64,000 nt of DNA. Origin: Acanthamoeba sp. SK_2022b. Lineage: Eukaryota; Discosea; Longamoebia; Acanthamoebidae. This document shows positions 46,466 through 55,668 of this stretch, one piece after another. Every line of letters begins with the position of its first letter. The stretch's first letter is position 1. The notes beneath the pieces were generated by a model that ran no database searches, was not told the origin of the DNA, and saw nothing but the letters and a program-made list of their open reading frames with translations. The position numbers and the translations under genes are program-made. The stretch spans positions 1 to 64,000 of the forward strand of contig JANDJZ010000279.1 in NCBI GenBank assembly GCA_027943245.1. The letters are read 5' to 3'.

Positions 46466-48184
46466 TTACCCCTTGACCGACGACACCACGTTAAGCGGCT
46501 GGGCATCCGGCAGAATATTCATGTGCTCCAGCACCTGGGCCATGATCTTGCCGAACACCGGCCCGGCCACCGAACCGCCGAAGTGCTTGCCGGCTTTCGG
46601 GTTGTTGACCATCACCACCAGCGCCACCTGCGGATCGCTGGCCGGCGCCACGCCGGCGGTGTAGTTGATGTAGCCGCCGTCGTATTTGCCGCTCGGGCCC
46701 ATTTTCTCGGCGGTACCGGTTTTGATCGCCAGCCGGTAACCCGGCACCGCGGCGCTCACCCCGCTGCCGCCCGGCAAGGCGTCGCTCTCCATCATATGCA
46801 CCACGGATCGTACCGTATCCGCCGGCAGAATACGCTGCCCCATCACCGGCGGCGTCACCTTGGTGATCGACAGCGGCCGATAAATGCCGAAGGAACCGAT
46901 AGCGGCGTACTCGCGCGCCATCTGCAGCGGCGTCACGCGCAGCCCATAGCCGAAGGAGAAGGTAGCGCGTTCGATATCGGCCCAACGTTCACGATGCTGC
47001 GGCAGATAGCCGCTGCTCTCGTTGCCGATGCCAAGCTCGGTCGGCCGCCCCAGGCCAAAACTGCGATAGACCGCAGGCAGCACCGTGGCCGGCAGCGCCA
47101 GCGCAATGTGCGATACCGCGATGTCGCTCGATTTTTGCAGCACGCCGGTGATGGTCAACTTCGACCAGTGGCCGACGTCTTTGATCAGGTGACCGTTCAC
47201 CCGATACGGCGTGGTGTCCAGCACCGTATCCGGCCGGATCAGCTTATGCTCCAGCCCCACCATCACCACCACCGGTTTCACCGTCGAGCCCGGTTCGAAG
47301 CTGTCGCTGCTGCACACGTTGCGAATGTCTTTCGCCGGGGTGCTGCCATAGTTGTTCGGGTTGAACGACGGATAGCTGGCCATGCCGAGGATCTCGCCGG
47401 TGTCGATCTTGACCAGCACCGCACAGCCGGAGTCGGCCTGGTTGGCCACCACGCCGTCGCGGATCTGCGCATAGAGCACATACTGAATAAATTTGTCGAT
47501 GCTGAGCGTCACGTTCGGCGGCGGCACCGGATCCACGCTTTTTAGCACGCCGATCACCGCGCCGCTGCCGTCCTTCTGATAGACCCGCAGGCCGTTTTTG
47601 CCCTGCAACAGCGGGTTGAAGCCCAGCTCGATGCCCTCCAGCCCCTGATTGTCCTGGCCGACGATGCCGATCAGCCCGGCGGCGTCCTGGCCCATCGGAT
47701 AAAAGCGGCTGAAATCCTGCTCGGTGCTGACGCCGGTCAGATGCAGTTTGCTGATGTAGGCGGCGTTGTCGTCCTCCACCTTGCGCGCCAGATAGACGAA
47801 ACGCTTGTGCGCGTTGCTCTGGATCAGATGCTGCACGTCCGCCAGCGGGATCTTCAGCACGTTGGCCATGCTCTGCCAGCGCTCGTTGCCGGTGTCGGTC
47901 TGGGTATCGAGAATGTGTTTCGGATCCAGCACGATGTCTTTGGACGATACGCTGACCGCCAGCGCCTCATCGTTGCGATCGGTGATCATGGCGCGGTTGG
48001 TCGGCACCACCTGGGTGCGGATCGAGCGCTGGTCAGCTTGATCCGCCAACTGCTGGTGCTCCAGCAGCTGCAGGTAGCCGACCCTGAACGCCAACAGAAA
48101 AAAACAGACCAGCATGCCGGCGCAAATCCAGCCGAAACGAACTGTGGAATAGGTTTTACCGCTTTTTTTGGTCGATGGCGCCAC
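46466..48184 (-). CDS. FtsI/PBP3 paralogue (class B penicillin-binding protein)
   Basis: A 572-residue peptidoglycan transpeptidase anchored by one N-terminal helix (about 17-37). The catalytic motifs are S300-TVK, SSD at 352-354 and K488-TGT. The second motif has Asp in place of the Asn of housekeeping FtsI (SxN), as in PBP2 enzymes, so it is not obviously inactive. A typical PBP dimerisation domain precedes (RFYPMGQDAAGLIG, GLEGIELGFN). Length is close to FtsI (588 in E. coli). No dcw-cluster genes flank it, so it is an alternative PBP3 like that of Salmonella. It lies 107 bases after a PBP2 paralogue on the same strand. Confidence 0.93.
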   Translation of the reverse strand: MAPSTKKSGKTYSTVRFGWICAGMLVCFFLLAFRVGYLQLLEHQQLADQADQRSIRTQVVPTNRAMITDRNDEALAVSVSSKDIVLDPKHILDTQTDTGNERWQSMANVLKIPLADVQHLIQSNAHKRFVYLARKVEDDNAAYISKLHLTGVSTEQDFSRFYPMGQDAAGLIGIVGQDNQGLEGIELGFNPLLQGKNGLRVYQKDGSGAVIGVLKSVDPVPPPNVTLSIDKFIQYVLYAQIRDGVVANQADSGCAVLVKIDTGEILGMASYPSFNPNNYGSTPAKDIRNVCSSDSFEPGSTVKPVVVMVGLEHKLIRPDTVLDTTPYRVNGHLIKDVGHWSKLTITGVLQKSSDIAVSHIALALPATVLPAVYRSFGLGRPTELGIGNESSGYLPQHRERWADIERATFSFGYGLRVTPLQMAREYAAIGSFGIYRPLSITKVTPPVMGQRILPADTVRSVVHMMESDALPGGSGVSAAVPGYRLAIKTGTAEKMGPSGKYDGGYINYTAGVAPASDPQVALVVMVNNPKAGKHFGGSVAGPVFGKIMAQVLEHMNILPDAQPLNVVSSVKG

Positions 48185-48291
48185 TGTTGTGTTAACCCTG
48201 CGTTTTTATTCGGTTTATGGTGTTATTTCAGTCTACCTTGCCGGAAATGGTCAGGAGATTGCAGTTTGTAAGAAAGTAAAAACAAACCGCA

Positions 48292-50217
48292 TCACCGCTG
48301 CACATCCGCACTGTCGTTTAACTGCGGTTTACTTTGCGCCGGATCGCCGGGCTGCGGCGCGTTGGCCGGGTCAAAAATGTGGTCGAGGATCGCGCGGGCG
48401 GTCGGCCCCGCCACCACGCCGTCGCCGCCGCCGTTTTCCAGGATCAGCGCCATCGCCACCCGGGGGTTTTTGTAAGGCGCGAACAGCGTATAGAAGATGT
48501 GATCGCGCAGCCGCACCGGGATCATTTTGGCGTTGTAAGTCTGGTTTTGCTTCAGGCTGAACACCTGCGAGGTGCCGGATTTGGCGGCGATCTGGTATGG
48601 CGCGGTGTGGAACAGCTTGTAACCGGTGCCGTTCGGCAAGTTGGCCATGCCGTACATACCGTTACGCACGATGCCCCAGTAAGGCGAGTGGGGATCGCCG
48701 ATCTGCGCCGCTTGCGCCGGCGGCTGGTAGCGCGTCACCCGGTTGCCCTGCTGCAACGAATACAGCAGGTGCGGCGTTTTCACCTGGCCGTTGTTGATCA
48801 GCGTGGTCAGCGCTTTTACCATCTGGATCGGCGTCGCCACCCAATACCCCTGGCCGATGCCCACCGAAACCGTATCCCCCTGATACCAGCCCTTTTTGTG
48901 CACCTTCAGCTTCCAGTCGCGGCTCGGCAGCACGCCGCGGTACTCTTCGTTCAGATCGATGCCGGTGGACTGGCCGTAGCCGAACTGGCTCAGCCAGTGG
49001 TGGATACGGTCGATACCCATCTCATACGCCACCTGATAAAAGAAGGTGTCGGCGGATTCCTCGATCGCTTTGGTGACGTTGAGCATGCCGTGGCCGGTTT
49101 TCAGCCAGTCGCGATAGCGGCGTTCGGTGCCGGGCAGCGTCCAGGTCGGCGCGCCGAAAAAGGTGGTGGTGGGTGTGATCACCCCGGCGAACAGCGCCGA
49201 AACGGCCATGTAGGGCTTCACCGTCGACGCCGGCGGGTACAAGCCCTGAGTGACGCGATTGATCAGCGGCAAATCCGGGTTGGTCAGCAAGGTCTTATAG
49301 GCCTGATAGCCGATGCCTTTGACGAAAGGATTGGGATCGTAGCTGGGGCTGGAGACCATCGCCAGGATGCCGCCGTCCCGTGGATCTTCCACCACCACCG
49401 CGGCGCGCTGCCCCTTCAGCACCGATTCGATGTACTGCTGCAGCGGTAAATCCAGCGTCAGGTAGATGTTCTTGCCGGCCTTCGGCGGCTGCTCCTTCAA
49501 CAGGCGGATCACCCGCCCGTGGTTATCCACCTCCACCTCCTGATAGCCGGTGGTGCCGTGCAGTTCGGACTCGTAATAGGCCTCGATGCCCTGTTTGCCA
49601 ATGTTGCGGTCGGCGGCATAGTTCTCGCTCAGCCCGGCCTTGTCCAGGCGTTTGAGATCGTTGTCGTTGATCTTCGACACATAGCCCAGCACGTGCGCCA
49701 GTTGGGCGCCGTAAGGATATTCACGCTGTTGATAGGTATCGATCGTCACCCCGTCGAAACGGTATTGATTGACGGCAAAGCGCGCCACCTCGGTGTCGCT
49801 CAGCCCGGCTTTGAGCGTCACCGGTTTGTAGCGGCTGTTGTGGTGCATGTCGTCGCGAAACGCGCTGATGTCCTCCGGCGTCAAGTCGACGATCGGCGTC
49901 AGCGCCTGCAGCAGCGCCGCCATGTCGCTGATTTTGCTGGGCGTGACCTCGATACGATACAGTGTCACGTTTCGCACCAGCGGAATGCCGTTGCGATCGA
50001 AGATCAGCCCGCGGCTGGGGGCGATCGGCAGCATCTTGATGTCGTTCTGGTTGGAACGCGTCTGGTAAAAGCCGTGCTGGCGGATTTGCAACCGGTAGAG
50101 ATTGACGATCAGCACGCCGAAACAGACCACCACCAGTGCCAGCGCTACGCCGGCCCGGCGGATAAACAGCCTCTCTTCCGCAGAGTGGTCGCGAATTTTT
50201 TCTTTTAACAGGGCCAT
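48292..50217 (-). CDS. MrdA/PBP2 paralogue (class B penicillin-binding protein)
   Basis: A 641-residue elongation-type transpeptidase. It has one N-terminal helix (about 22-43), the pedestal domain with PSRGLIFDRNG and the IGKQGIEAYYE block, and the catalytic motifs S331-TVK, S388-AD and KSGT in IAAKSGTSQVF. Length and motif spacing match MrdA (633 in E. coli, active Ser 330). rodA, dacA and rlpA, the neighbours of housekeeping mrdA, are absent, so this is a second copy. It is upstream of the FtsI paralogue in what looks like a two-gene transcript. Confidence 0.93.
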   Translation of the reverse strand: MALLKEKIRDHSAEERLFIRRAGVALALVVVCFGVLIVNLYRLQIRQHGFYQTRSNQNDIKMLPIAPSRGLIFDRNGIPLVRNVTLYRIEVTPSKISDMAALLQALTPIVDLTPEDISAFRDDMHHNSRYKPVTLKAGLSDTEVARFAVNQYRFDGVTIDTYQQREYPYGAQLAHVLGYVSKINDNDLKRLDKAGLSENYAADRNIGKQGIEAYYESELHGTTGYQEVEVDNHGRVIRLLKEQPPKAGKNIYLTLDLPLQQYIESVLKGQRAAVVVEDPRDGGILAMVSSPSYDPNPFVKGIGYQAYKTLLTNPDLPLINRVTQGLYPPASTVKPYMAVSALFAGVITPTTTFFGAPTWTLPGTERRYRDWLKTGHGMLNVTKAIEESADTFFYQVAYEMGIDRIHHWLSQFGYGQSTGIDLNEEYRGVLPSRDWKLKVHKKGWYQGDTVSVGIGQGYWVATPIQMVKALTTLINNGQVKTPHLLYSLQQGNRVTRYQPPAQAAQIGDPHSPYWGIVRNGMYGMANLPNGTGYKLFHTAPYQIAAKSGTSQVFSLKQNQTYNAKMIPVRLRDHIFYTLFAPYKNPRVAMALILENGGGDGVVAGPTARAILDHIFDPANAPQPGDPAQSKPQLNDSADVQR

Positions 50218-50511
50218 GCGGTGCCGATACCTTTTGCGTCACATTTCCCCGCAAAATCAGGGAACTGAAAAGCCGGCAAGCATAGCGTTATCGGGCGCAC
50301 CGCCCCATGAAAAGGTTGCTAATGAAATGGCATAACTGTTTCAGCATATTGGAATGTTACCGTCGGCGTTTTTTTCACCGCGCTTCCCATTGAGCCGCCG
50401 TTCGCCCCAATGCTACAATGTGATCTTAATCACACTATTCCCGATATTCCCCCGCATTTCCCTGTCGGCGCCCTGCCGGATGCGGCTTTTTGTTACATAG
50501 GATCGAGTTCG

Positions 50512-50793
50512 ATGAGTACCATTGCCACCGGTTTAGTCATGATGCGCTGGGAGTTGCTGAGCGCCGTGATGATGTTCTTCGCCAGCCAGTTAAACGTCGT
50601 TTGCCGTAAGACCAGCCGTAACGGCATGGCGTTCATGTTCAGCAGCCTGGGCCTGTTTACCGCCTGCTGGTTCGTGATGGGCCTGATGGGCATCCACCTT
50701 ACCCTAGAAGCCTTCACCCAATTCTGGTCTTCGGCCTGGGATCGCTACGTGGACGTGGTCAGCACCATGCCGGTCGATTGGCCGATGCCGTAA
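50512..50793 (+). CDS. Small two-helix membrane protein
   Basis: A 93-residue protein with two hydrophobic segments (about 10-30, GLVMMRWELLSAVMMFFAS; and 42-62, GLFTACWFVMGLMGI) and a polar C-terminus ending DWPMP. ATG at 50512 follows GGATCGAG; an upstream in-frame start at 50410 looks spurious. I do not recognise the family. It is divergent from the PBP2 paralogue and convergent with the marR gene. Confidence 0.65.
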   Translation: MSTIATGLVMMRWELLSAVMMFFASQLNVVCRKTSRNGMAFMFSSLGLFTACWFVMGLMGIHLTLEAFTQFWSSAWDRYVDVVSTMPVDWPMP

Positions 50794-50829
50794 TCTCGCC
50801 GCAGGGGCGGCGCACCGGCCGCCCAGCGA

Positions 50830-51285
50830 TTATTCCGTTTCCGTTGGCGCCGCCGCCGCCAGCCGCGCCATCAAGGCCCCCGCCTCAATCAACAGCGCCT
50901 GCTCCCGCTCCATTAAACAGCTCTCCATCGCCGCCAGCAGCCACGCCTCGCGTCGGCTGCGGCTTTGCTGCAGCAGGCCCAGCCCGGCGGGCGTCAGGCG
51001 CACCCGCACCCGGCGTTTGTCTTCGGCGTCCGGCGTGCGCACCAGCAAGCCATCGGCCTCCAGCTCACGCAACGCGGCCGCCAGGTTAGAGGAACGCATG
51101 CGCTCCGATTCCGCCAGCAGCGACGGCGTCGCCTCGCCGCCGTGGCGATCGATAGCCCCCAACAGCATCAGTTGGGCCCAGGATTTTTCGTCGCTGCGCG
51201 ATTCGCGCCGTAAACGGCGCACCAGCGACATTAACTGCGTGCGCAGCAGCGTCACGTCTTCAGGATGATCTTTCTTCATTGGCAT
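50830..51285 (-). CDS. MarR-family transcriptional regulator
   Basis: A 151-residue MarR protein. The winged helix reads SWAQLMLLGAIDRHGGEATPS, SERMRSSNLAAALRELEADGLLVRT and EDKRRVRVRLTPAG, the last being the DNA-minor-groove wing. I chose ATG at 51285; a TTG three bases upstream is possible. It is divergent from mdtG, with tandem palindromes between, so it very likely represses the efflux gene and itself. Confidence 0.92.
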   Translation of the reverse strand: MPMKKDHPEDVTLLRTQLMSLVRRLRRESRSDEKSWAQLMLLGAIDRHGGEATPSLLAESERMRSSNLAAALRELEADGLLVRTPDAEDKRRVRVRLTPAGLGLLQQSRSRREAWLLAAMESCLMEREQALLIEAGALMARLAAAAPTETE

Positions 51286-51377
51286 CAATCTAGCGTTCAG
51301 TTTATCCCTGCTTTCACACCGCCGGATCGCGCGGTGCCCTTCCTGGCTACCGCGCCGCTCTGGCTTAACCTAGTTAC

Positions 51378-51405
51378 CTATGATAATATAGCTATTAATA
51401 TATAG
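51378..51405. promoter_or_regulatory. Tandem 14-bp MarR-type operators
   Basis: CTATGATAATATAG (51378-51391) is followed without a gap by CTATTAATATATAG (51392-51405); both fit CTAT-N6-ATAG. They lie between marR and mdtG, 93 bases from the marR start and 126 from mdtG, overlapping AT-rich promoter sequence. Confidence 0.65.
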
Positions 51406-51530
51406 CAAAAAAGACACTGCATCGGCAGGGTTACGTTTGCTCACGCATTTGCCCCTCGCCGATTAATTTGCAGTGTTATTATTATTTTGCTTAATAAATC
51501 CCTCCTTATTCAACGTGGTACGGTAAGCCG

Positions 51531-52730
51531 ATGGAAGCGTGGAAAGTCAATCTGATCTCGGTCTGGCTCGGGTGTTTCTTCACCGGGCTGGCGATGAGCC
51601 AAATCCTCCCTTTTCTGCCGCTGTACGTCGAACAGCTCGGCGTCAGCGATCACCAATCCCTCAGCCTGTGGTCCGGGCTGGTGTTCAGCGGCACCTTTTT
51701 GGTCTCGGCGGTAGTCTCACCGCTGTGGGGCAGCCTGGCCGACCGCAAAGGCCGCAAGCTGATGCTGCTGCGCGCTTCGCTGGGCATGGCGATCGTCATC
51801 GCGCTGCAGGGGCTGGCCACCAACGTCTGGCAGCTGTTCGCGCTGCGCGCCCTGATGGGGCTGACGTCCGGCTATATTCCCAACGCCATGGCGCTGGTCG
51901 CCTCGCAGGCGCCGCGCGATAAAAGCGGCTGGGCGCTGGGCACGCTCTCTACCGGGCAGATCTCCGGCGTGATCGCCGGGCCGCTCTTGGGCGGGCTGAT
52001 GGCCGATCATCTGGGGCTGCGGGTGGTATTTTTCGTCACCGCCGGGCTGATGTTCGTCAGCTTCCTGGTGACGCTGTTCCTGATTAAAGAGCGGCGCATC
52101 ACGGTGAAAAAAGCGGATCAGCTGAGCGGCAAGGCGGTATTCCGTTCGCTGCCCTATCCGACGCTGATCGTCACGCTGTTCGTTTGTACCCTGATGATCC
52201 AGCTGGCCAACTCGTCCATCAGCCCGATCCTGACACTGTTCATCCGCGAGCTGTCCGGCGACGTCAGCAATATTGCCTTTGTCAGCGGCATGATCGCCGC
52301 CGTGCCCGGCATTGCGGCGCTGATCTCGGCACCGCGCCTCGGGCGCCTCGGCGATCGCATCGGCACCGCGCGCATCCTGATCGCCGCGCTGCTGTTCACC
52401 ACCGGGCTGTTCGCCGTGATGGCCTGGGTCAATACGCCGCTGCAGCTGGGCCTTCTGCGCTTCCTGCTCGGCTTCGCCGACGGCGCGCTGATGCCGGCGG
52501 TGCAGGCGCTGCTGCTGAGGTATTCCTCCGATCAGGTGACCGGGCGCATCTTCGGCTATAACCAATCCTTTATGTACCTGGGCAACGTGGTTGGCCCGCT
52601 GCTGGGTTCGGGCATTTCGGCGATGATGGGGTTCCGCTGGGTGTTCGCGGTGACGGCGGTGTTGGTGCTTTGCAATGCGCTGCAGCTGCGCCATCAGTTC
52701 AAAAAAGTGGAGAGTCAACGCGCGGGATAA
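51531..52730 (+). CDS. mdtG: MdtG-like MFS multidrug efflux transporter
   Basis: A 399-residue 12-helix DHA1 transporter closely matching MdtG. Conserved blocks include [37 protein letters not shown] (motif A), [12 protein letters not shown] (motif C), [15 protein letters not shown] and [14 protein letters not shown]. coli MdtG confers fosfomycin and deoxycholate resistance when overexpressed; the same substrates are likely but unproven. The linked MarR gene and tandem operators suggest local control. Confidence 0.92.
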   Translation: MEAWKVNLISVWLGCFFTGLAMSQILPFLPLYVEQLGVSDHQSLSLWSGLVFSGTFLVSAVVSPLWGSLADRKGRKLMLLRASLGMAIVIALQGLATNVWQLFALRALMGLTSGYIPNAMALVASQAPRDKSGWALGTLSTGQISGVIAGPLLGGLMADHLGLRVVFFVTAGLMFVSFLVTLFLIKERRITVKKADQLSGKAVFRSLPYPTLIVTLFVCTLMIQLANSSISPILTLFIRELSGDVSNIAFVSGMIAAVPGIAALISAPRLGRLGDRIGTARILIAALLFTTGLFAVMAWVNTPLQLGLLRFLLGFADGALMPAVQALLLRYSSDQVTGRIFGYNQSFMYLGNVVGPLLGSGISAMMGFRWVFAVTAVLVLCNALQLRHQFKKVESQRAG

Positions 52731-52901
52731 CGGGAAATGCGGGGAAACGCCTCAAGCAGTGGTGGGACAATGACGCCCATCAACCGTGCCACCACTACCA
52801 AAGGCGGCCGTAGCCTACTCGACGCGGCGGTCATTTAATATTTATGTAAGTAAATAAAGTGTTGCGGGCGTGTTGAGGGCCGCCGCAGCGGCCCTTGCGG
52901 A

Positions 52902-53393
52902 TCAGAACATGGTATTGTCGTTGGCCGATTTTTCCGGCACATCCTGATTGACGTCCCAATGCTCGGTGATTTTCCCCTGATCGTTCACCCGATAAATATC
53001 CACGCTGGCGGTGCCGCGATCCTGCGGGTTATTTTGGTATTTGACGTGAACATAGACCAGATCGCCGTTGACCGCACTGCGGTATATTTTGGCGCTGTAC
53101 TGCGGATTGTCCTTAAAGGTCTGGCTGAAAAAATCCAGGAACGGCTTGATGCCGTCGCCGACGAACGGGTTATGCTGCTTGTAGTTTTCCACAATCAGCC
53201 TCTGCGCCACGCCGATGTCGTGGCGGTTGAAGAAGCCCGCGTACAGATCTTCCACCACCTTCAGCTTCTGCTGGGCATGATGATAACCGCCTTTGCCGGC
53301 CGATTTGTAAGACGCCGCCTGATCCGTTGACAGCGCCGGGTAACTCGCCAGCAAGCCGCCGACGATCGCACAGGTGATCAATGCCTTTTTCAT
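52902..53393 (-). CDS. Exported SnoaL-like protein
   Basis: A 163-residue precursor with signal peptide (MKKALITCAIVGGLLASYPALS). The mature part has the SnoaL/NTF2 cone fold: VEDLYAGFFNRHDIGVAQRLI, YKQHNPFVGDGIKPFLDFF, then VYVHVKYQ and EHWDVNQDVP. Relatives act on small cyclic compounds, but a periplasmic member has no known substrate. It lies 9 bases after the MoaF-like gene in one transcript. Confidence 0.88.
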   Translation of the reverse strand: MKKALITCAIVGGLLASYPALSTDQAASYKSAGKGGYHHAQQKLKVVEDLYAGFFNRHDIGVAQRLIVENYKQHNPFVGDGIKPFLDFFSQTFKDNPQYSAKIYRSAVNGDLVYVHVKYQNNPQDRGTASVDIYRVNDQGKITEHWDVNQDVPEKSANDNTMF

Positions 53394-53402
53394 AACTGCT
53401 CC

Positions 53403-53855
53403 TTATTTTCCTGAGTGACCTACGATTTTCAGCTGCCCTTTCAGATGGGTGAAGCTGCCGTCCTTGGCGGCGATGTTGGTGTACACCTCGCCGCGCTCAA
53501 AGTCCTCGATATGCGTCACGTTGTCGCCGGACTGCGGTTCGTGCCAATAAACCATGTAAACCTTCGGCCGAATCTCCACTGCGGTGTACTGCACCGTATC
53601 GGTGATGCCCTGCGACGCCTCGCCGATGCCGGTGAAGGTCATGGTCTTGTCATCGGTAAAATCCAGCTTGAAGGCGAAATCGCCGAAGGTCACCTGCACC
53701 ACTTTACCGACCGCAATGAACTGCCCGTGTTTTTCCGTCATCGTTGCCGCCTTACTGTTAGTCAGGGAGGGTTGCGCCGCCGTAGCGGCGGGCAATGCCA
53801 GGGGGAAAGTCAGGGCTATCGCCAGCGCGATGCCCGTTCGCTTCACTGTTTTCAT
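53403..53855 (-). CDS. Exported MoaF-like (lipocalin-fold) protein
   Basis: A 150-residue precursor with signal peptide (MKTVKRTGIALAIALTFPL through PAATAA). The mature part resembles the MoaF C-terminal/MoaF-like beta-barrel: VGKVVQVTFGDFAFKLDF, KTMTFTGIG, VYMVYWHEPQSGDNVTHIEDFE. Such domains bind small ligands; the function here is unknown. It is the first gene of a two-gene exported-protein operon preceded by a Fur-box-like site. Confidence 0.78.
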   Translation of the reverse strand: MKTVKRTGIALAIALTFPLALPAATAAQPSLTNSKAATMTEKHGQFIAVGKVVQVTFGDFAFKLDFTDDKTMTFTGIGEASQGITDTVQYTAVEIRPKVYMVYWHEPQSGDNVTHIEDFERGEVYTNIAAKDGSFTHLKGQLKIVGHSGK

Positions 53856-53878
53856 CGTTCCTTCTCCTTTCCGTGGTT

Positions 53879-53897
53879 GAAAACGAGAATCATTATT
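53879..53897. promoter_or_regulatory. Fur-box-like site upstream of the MoaF-like/SnoaL operon
   Basis: The 19-mer containing GAGAATCATTATT matches 15 of 19 positions of the Fur consensus and sits 24-42 bases upstream of the start codon, a position for direct repression. The rest of the 310-base gap to 54165 shows no gene. Confidence 0.5.
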
Positions 53898-54165
53898 ATT
53901 TCTTAACGATTGGCAGAAATATAAGAATAATCTCTATTCCTATCAGGCACCTGGCGGCAAAAAAAGACGGGGGAAAATCGCCGTAAAATGGCATGGCAAT
54001 AGCGCGTTCTGGCCATTGGTTTTTACGCAATGAACGGAATTTCTGCTTACAGGAAGGGAAACCACTCGGGGATTTGATGGGTCTATAGCGCAGACCGCTT
54101 TAAGCTAATGCGTATTTGTTCTTAAGCCGCCCACCGCCGGCAGGCGTTGGCGAACGGCGTGGCGT

Positions 54166-54600
54166 TTACCGCAGCCAGGGCGTATAGGTGACGCCGACCA
54201 GCAAGCCTTCCGGGCTAAGCAAACGGGTAACGCTCTGCCCCCACGGCTCTTGGCGATTGGCGACCAACAGCCGATAACCGCGATCGACCAGCCCCTGGGT
54301 GGCGGCCGCCATGTCGGCCACGTCAAACTCGATCCATGCCTGCGGCACCGCGAGATCCGCCGGCCAGCGATCGCCGCCAAAACAGGACTGCGCCGCCTGC
54401 GCCAGCGGCCACAGGGCAAAATGCTTCACCCCGTCCAGCGCGCCTTGCTCCGACAGCAGATAGGTTTCGTTGCCCGGCATCGGCTTTAGCGGCAGCCCCA
54501 GTGCCTCGACATAAAACGCCTTGCTCTCGTCGCTCTCACGCGTGATGGGCCCGAATCCGGCGACAAACAACACGCCCAGCCCGGCAAACTGTTGATCCAT
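54166..54600 (-). CDS. VOC-family (glyoxalase/bleomycin-resistance-like) protein
   Basis: A 144-residue VOC protein. It begins with VLFVAGFGPITRESDESKAF and the phrase FYVEALGLPL, and ends LLSPEGLLVGVTYTPWL. It may be a detoxifying or binding protein; the substrate is unknown. ATG at 54600 follows AAAGGGAG. It is 17 bases after the AraC regulator gene and probably co-transcribed. Confidence 0.88.
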   Translation of the reverse strand: MDQQFAGLGVLFVAGFGPITRESDESKAFYVEALGLPLKPMPGNETYLLSEQGALDGVKHFALWPLAQAAQSCFGGDRWPADLAVPQAWIEFDVADMAAATQGLVDRGYRLLVANRQEPWGQSVTRLLSPEGLLVGVTYTPWLR

Positions 54601-54617
54601 GCTGCACTCCCTTTCGG

Positions 54618-55487
54618 TTAGCGCCCCAGCCGCACCTGCAGCGGAGCAAATCCATAGGCCGCCTTGAAGCGGTTGCTGAAATGGCTGGCGGAACTGAAGC
54701 CGCACGCCAGCGCGATCTCGGTGATCGGCTGTTGGCTATGCCGCAACAGCTGTTCCGCCCGCTGCAGCCGGGCGCGCATCACGAACTGGTGCGGCGCCAG
54801 GCCGGTGGCGTGCTTGAACATGCGGGCGAAATGGTATTCGCTCAACCCGGCCTGCGCCGCCAGATCCGCCAACAGCAAAGGCCGATCGAGGTGGCTTGCG
54901 ATATATTCCCGCACCCGCCTGGCTACCGCAGGCGCCAGGCCGCCGCGCACCGGCGGCAGCTTCCACTGCAGCTGGCTGTAACGTTGGATCAGGTGTGACA
55001 TCAGCAGGTTCGACGCGCTGCTGAGCGCCAGCAGATTGGCGCTGTCCCGCCAGTCGCAGTTGAGCAAAAACTGGCGGTACAGCAGCGTGATCTGCGGATC
55101 TTCGCCGAAGCTGCGCGGCTCCACGTTGATCGCCACCGGGCTGCGATCCCAGGTCTGCTCCGCCAGCTGCCGCAGATGCCCATCGGTGCAATACAGGTGC
55201 ACGAACGACAAATCGCTGCGCACATCCCAGGTGGAGGCGTATTGGCGCGGCATGATGCAGAACCGATCCGGCCCGCCGCCGTTGCGCCAGCCGCCCGGCA
55301 CCTGCTGATAGCACTCATAGCCGTCGGCGACGTACAGGCTCAGGGTATGGTGGTCGGCGCTTTCCTGCGTGACGCGATCGTTGCAGTTGGACCAGGCGGC
55401 CAGCTCCACGCCGGTGCCCAGCAGCACGCTGCCGTGCAGCCGCGCCTTGTGCTCACGCAGTGTTTCAAACGCCTGATAGTTGGACAT
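54618..55487 (-). CDS. AraC-family transcriptional regulator
   Basis: A 289-residue regulator with an N-terminal cupin-like sensor region and a C-terminal double helix-turn-helix: RPLLLADLAAQAGLSEYHFARMF, then QPITEIALACGFSSASHFSNRF (given as two motifs) with the family-type AYGFAPLQVR end. I chose ATG at 55487; the longer frame to 55757 runs through the divergent transporter gene. It probably controls the downstream VOC gene and perhaps the divergent DMT exporter. Confidence 0.9.
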   Translation of the reverse strand: MSNYQAFETLREHKARLHGSVLLGTGVELAAWSNCNDRVTQESADHHTLSLYVADGYECYQQVPGGWRNGGGPDRFCIMPRQYASTWDVRSDLSFVHLYCTDGHLRQLAEQTWDRSPVAINVEPRSFGEDPQITLLYRQFLLNCDWRDSANLLALSSASNLLMSHLIQRYSQLQWKLPPVRGGLAPAVARRVREYIASHLDRPLLLADLAAQAGLSEYHFARMFKHATGLAPHQFVMRARLQRAEQLLRHSQQPITEIALACGFSSASHFSNRFKAAYGFAPLQVRLGR

Positions 55488-55668
55488 CGCCGGCCCCGTT
55501 GTTCGACATGCCGACAGTGTAAAGAGTGGCGCCGCCGCATACCAGCCGCCGCCCCGCGCTTTTGGCAAAAAAAGCGCAAGAATATGCAACTGGGCGCAAA
55601 GCGCTGCAAGCGCCGCCGCGTGCCAAAGCGGATACTGCGCCATCGGTTTTTTCGGAGTAACAAATAGA

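Noticed and set aside
47100..47140. SSD motif of the FtsI paralogue as evidence of inactivation
   Set aside because: PBP2 enzymes naturally use Asp at this position (SxD), and both other catalytic motifs are intact.
46523..47545. 340-codon plus-strand frame opposite the FtsI paralogue
   Set aside because: Shadow frame; the minus strand holds all transpeptidase motifs.
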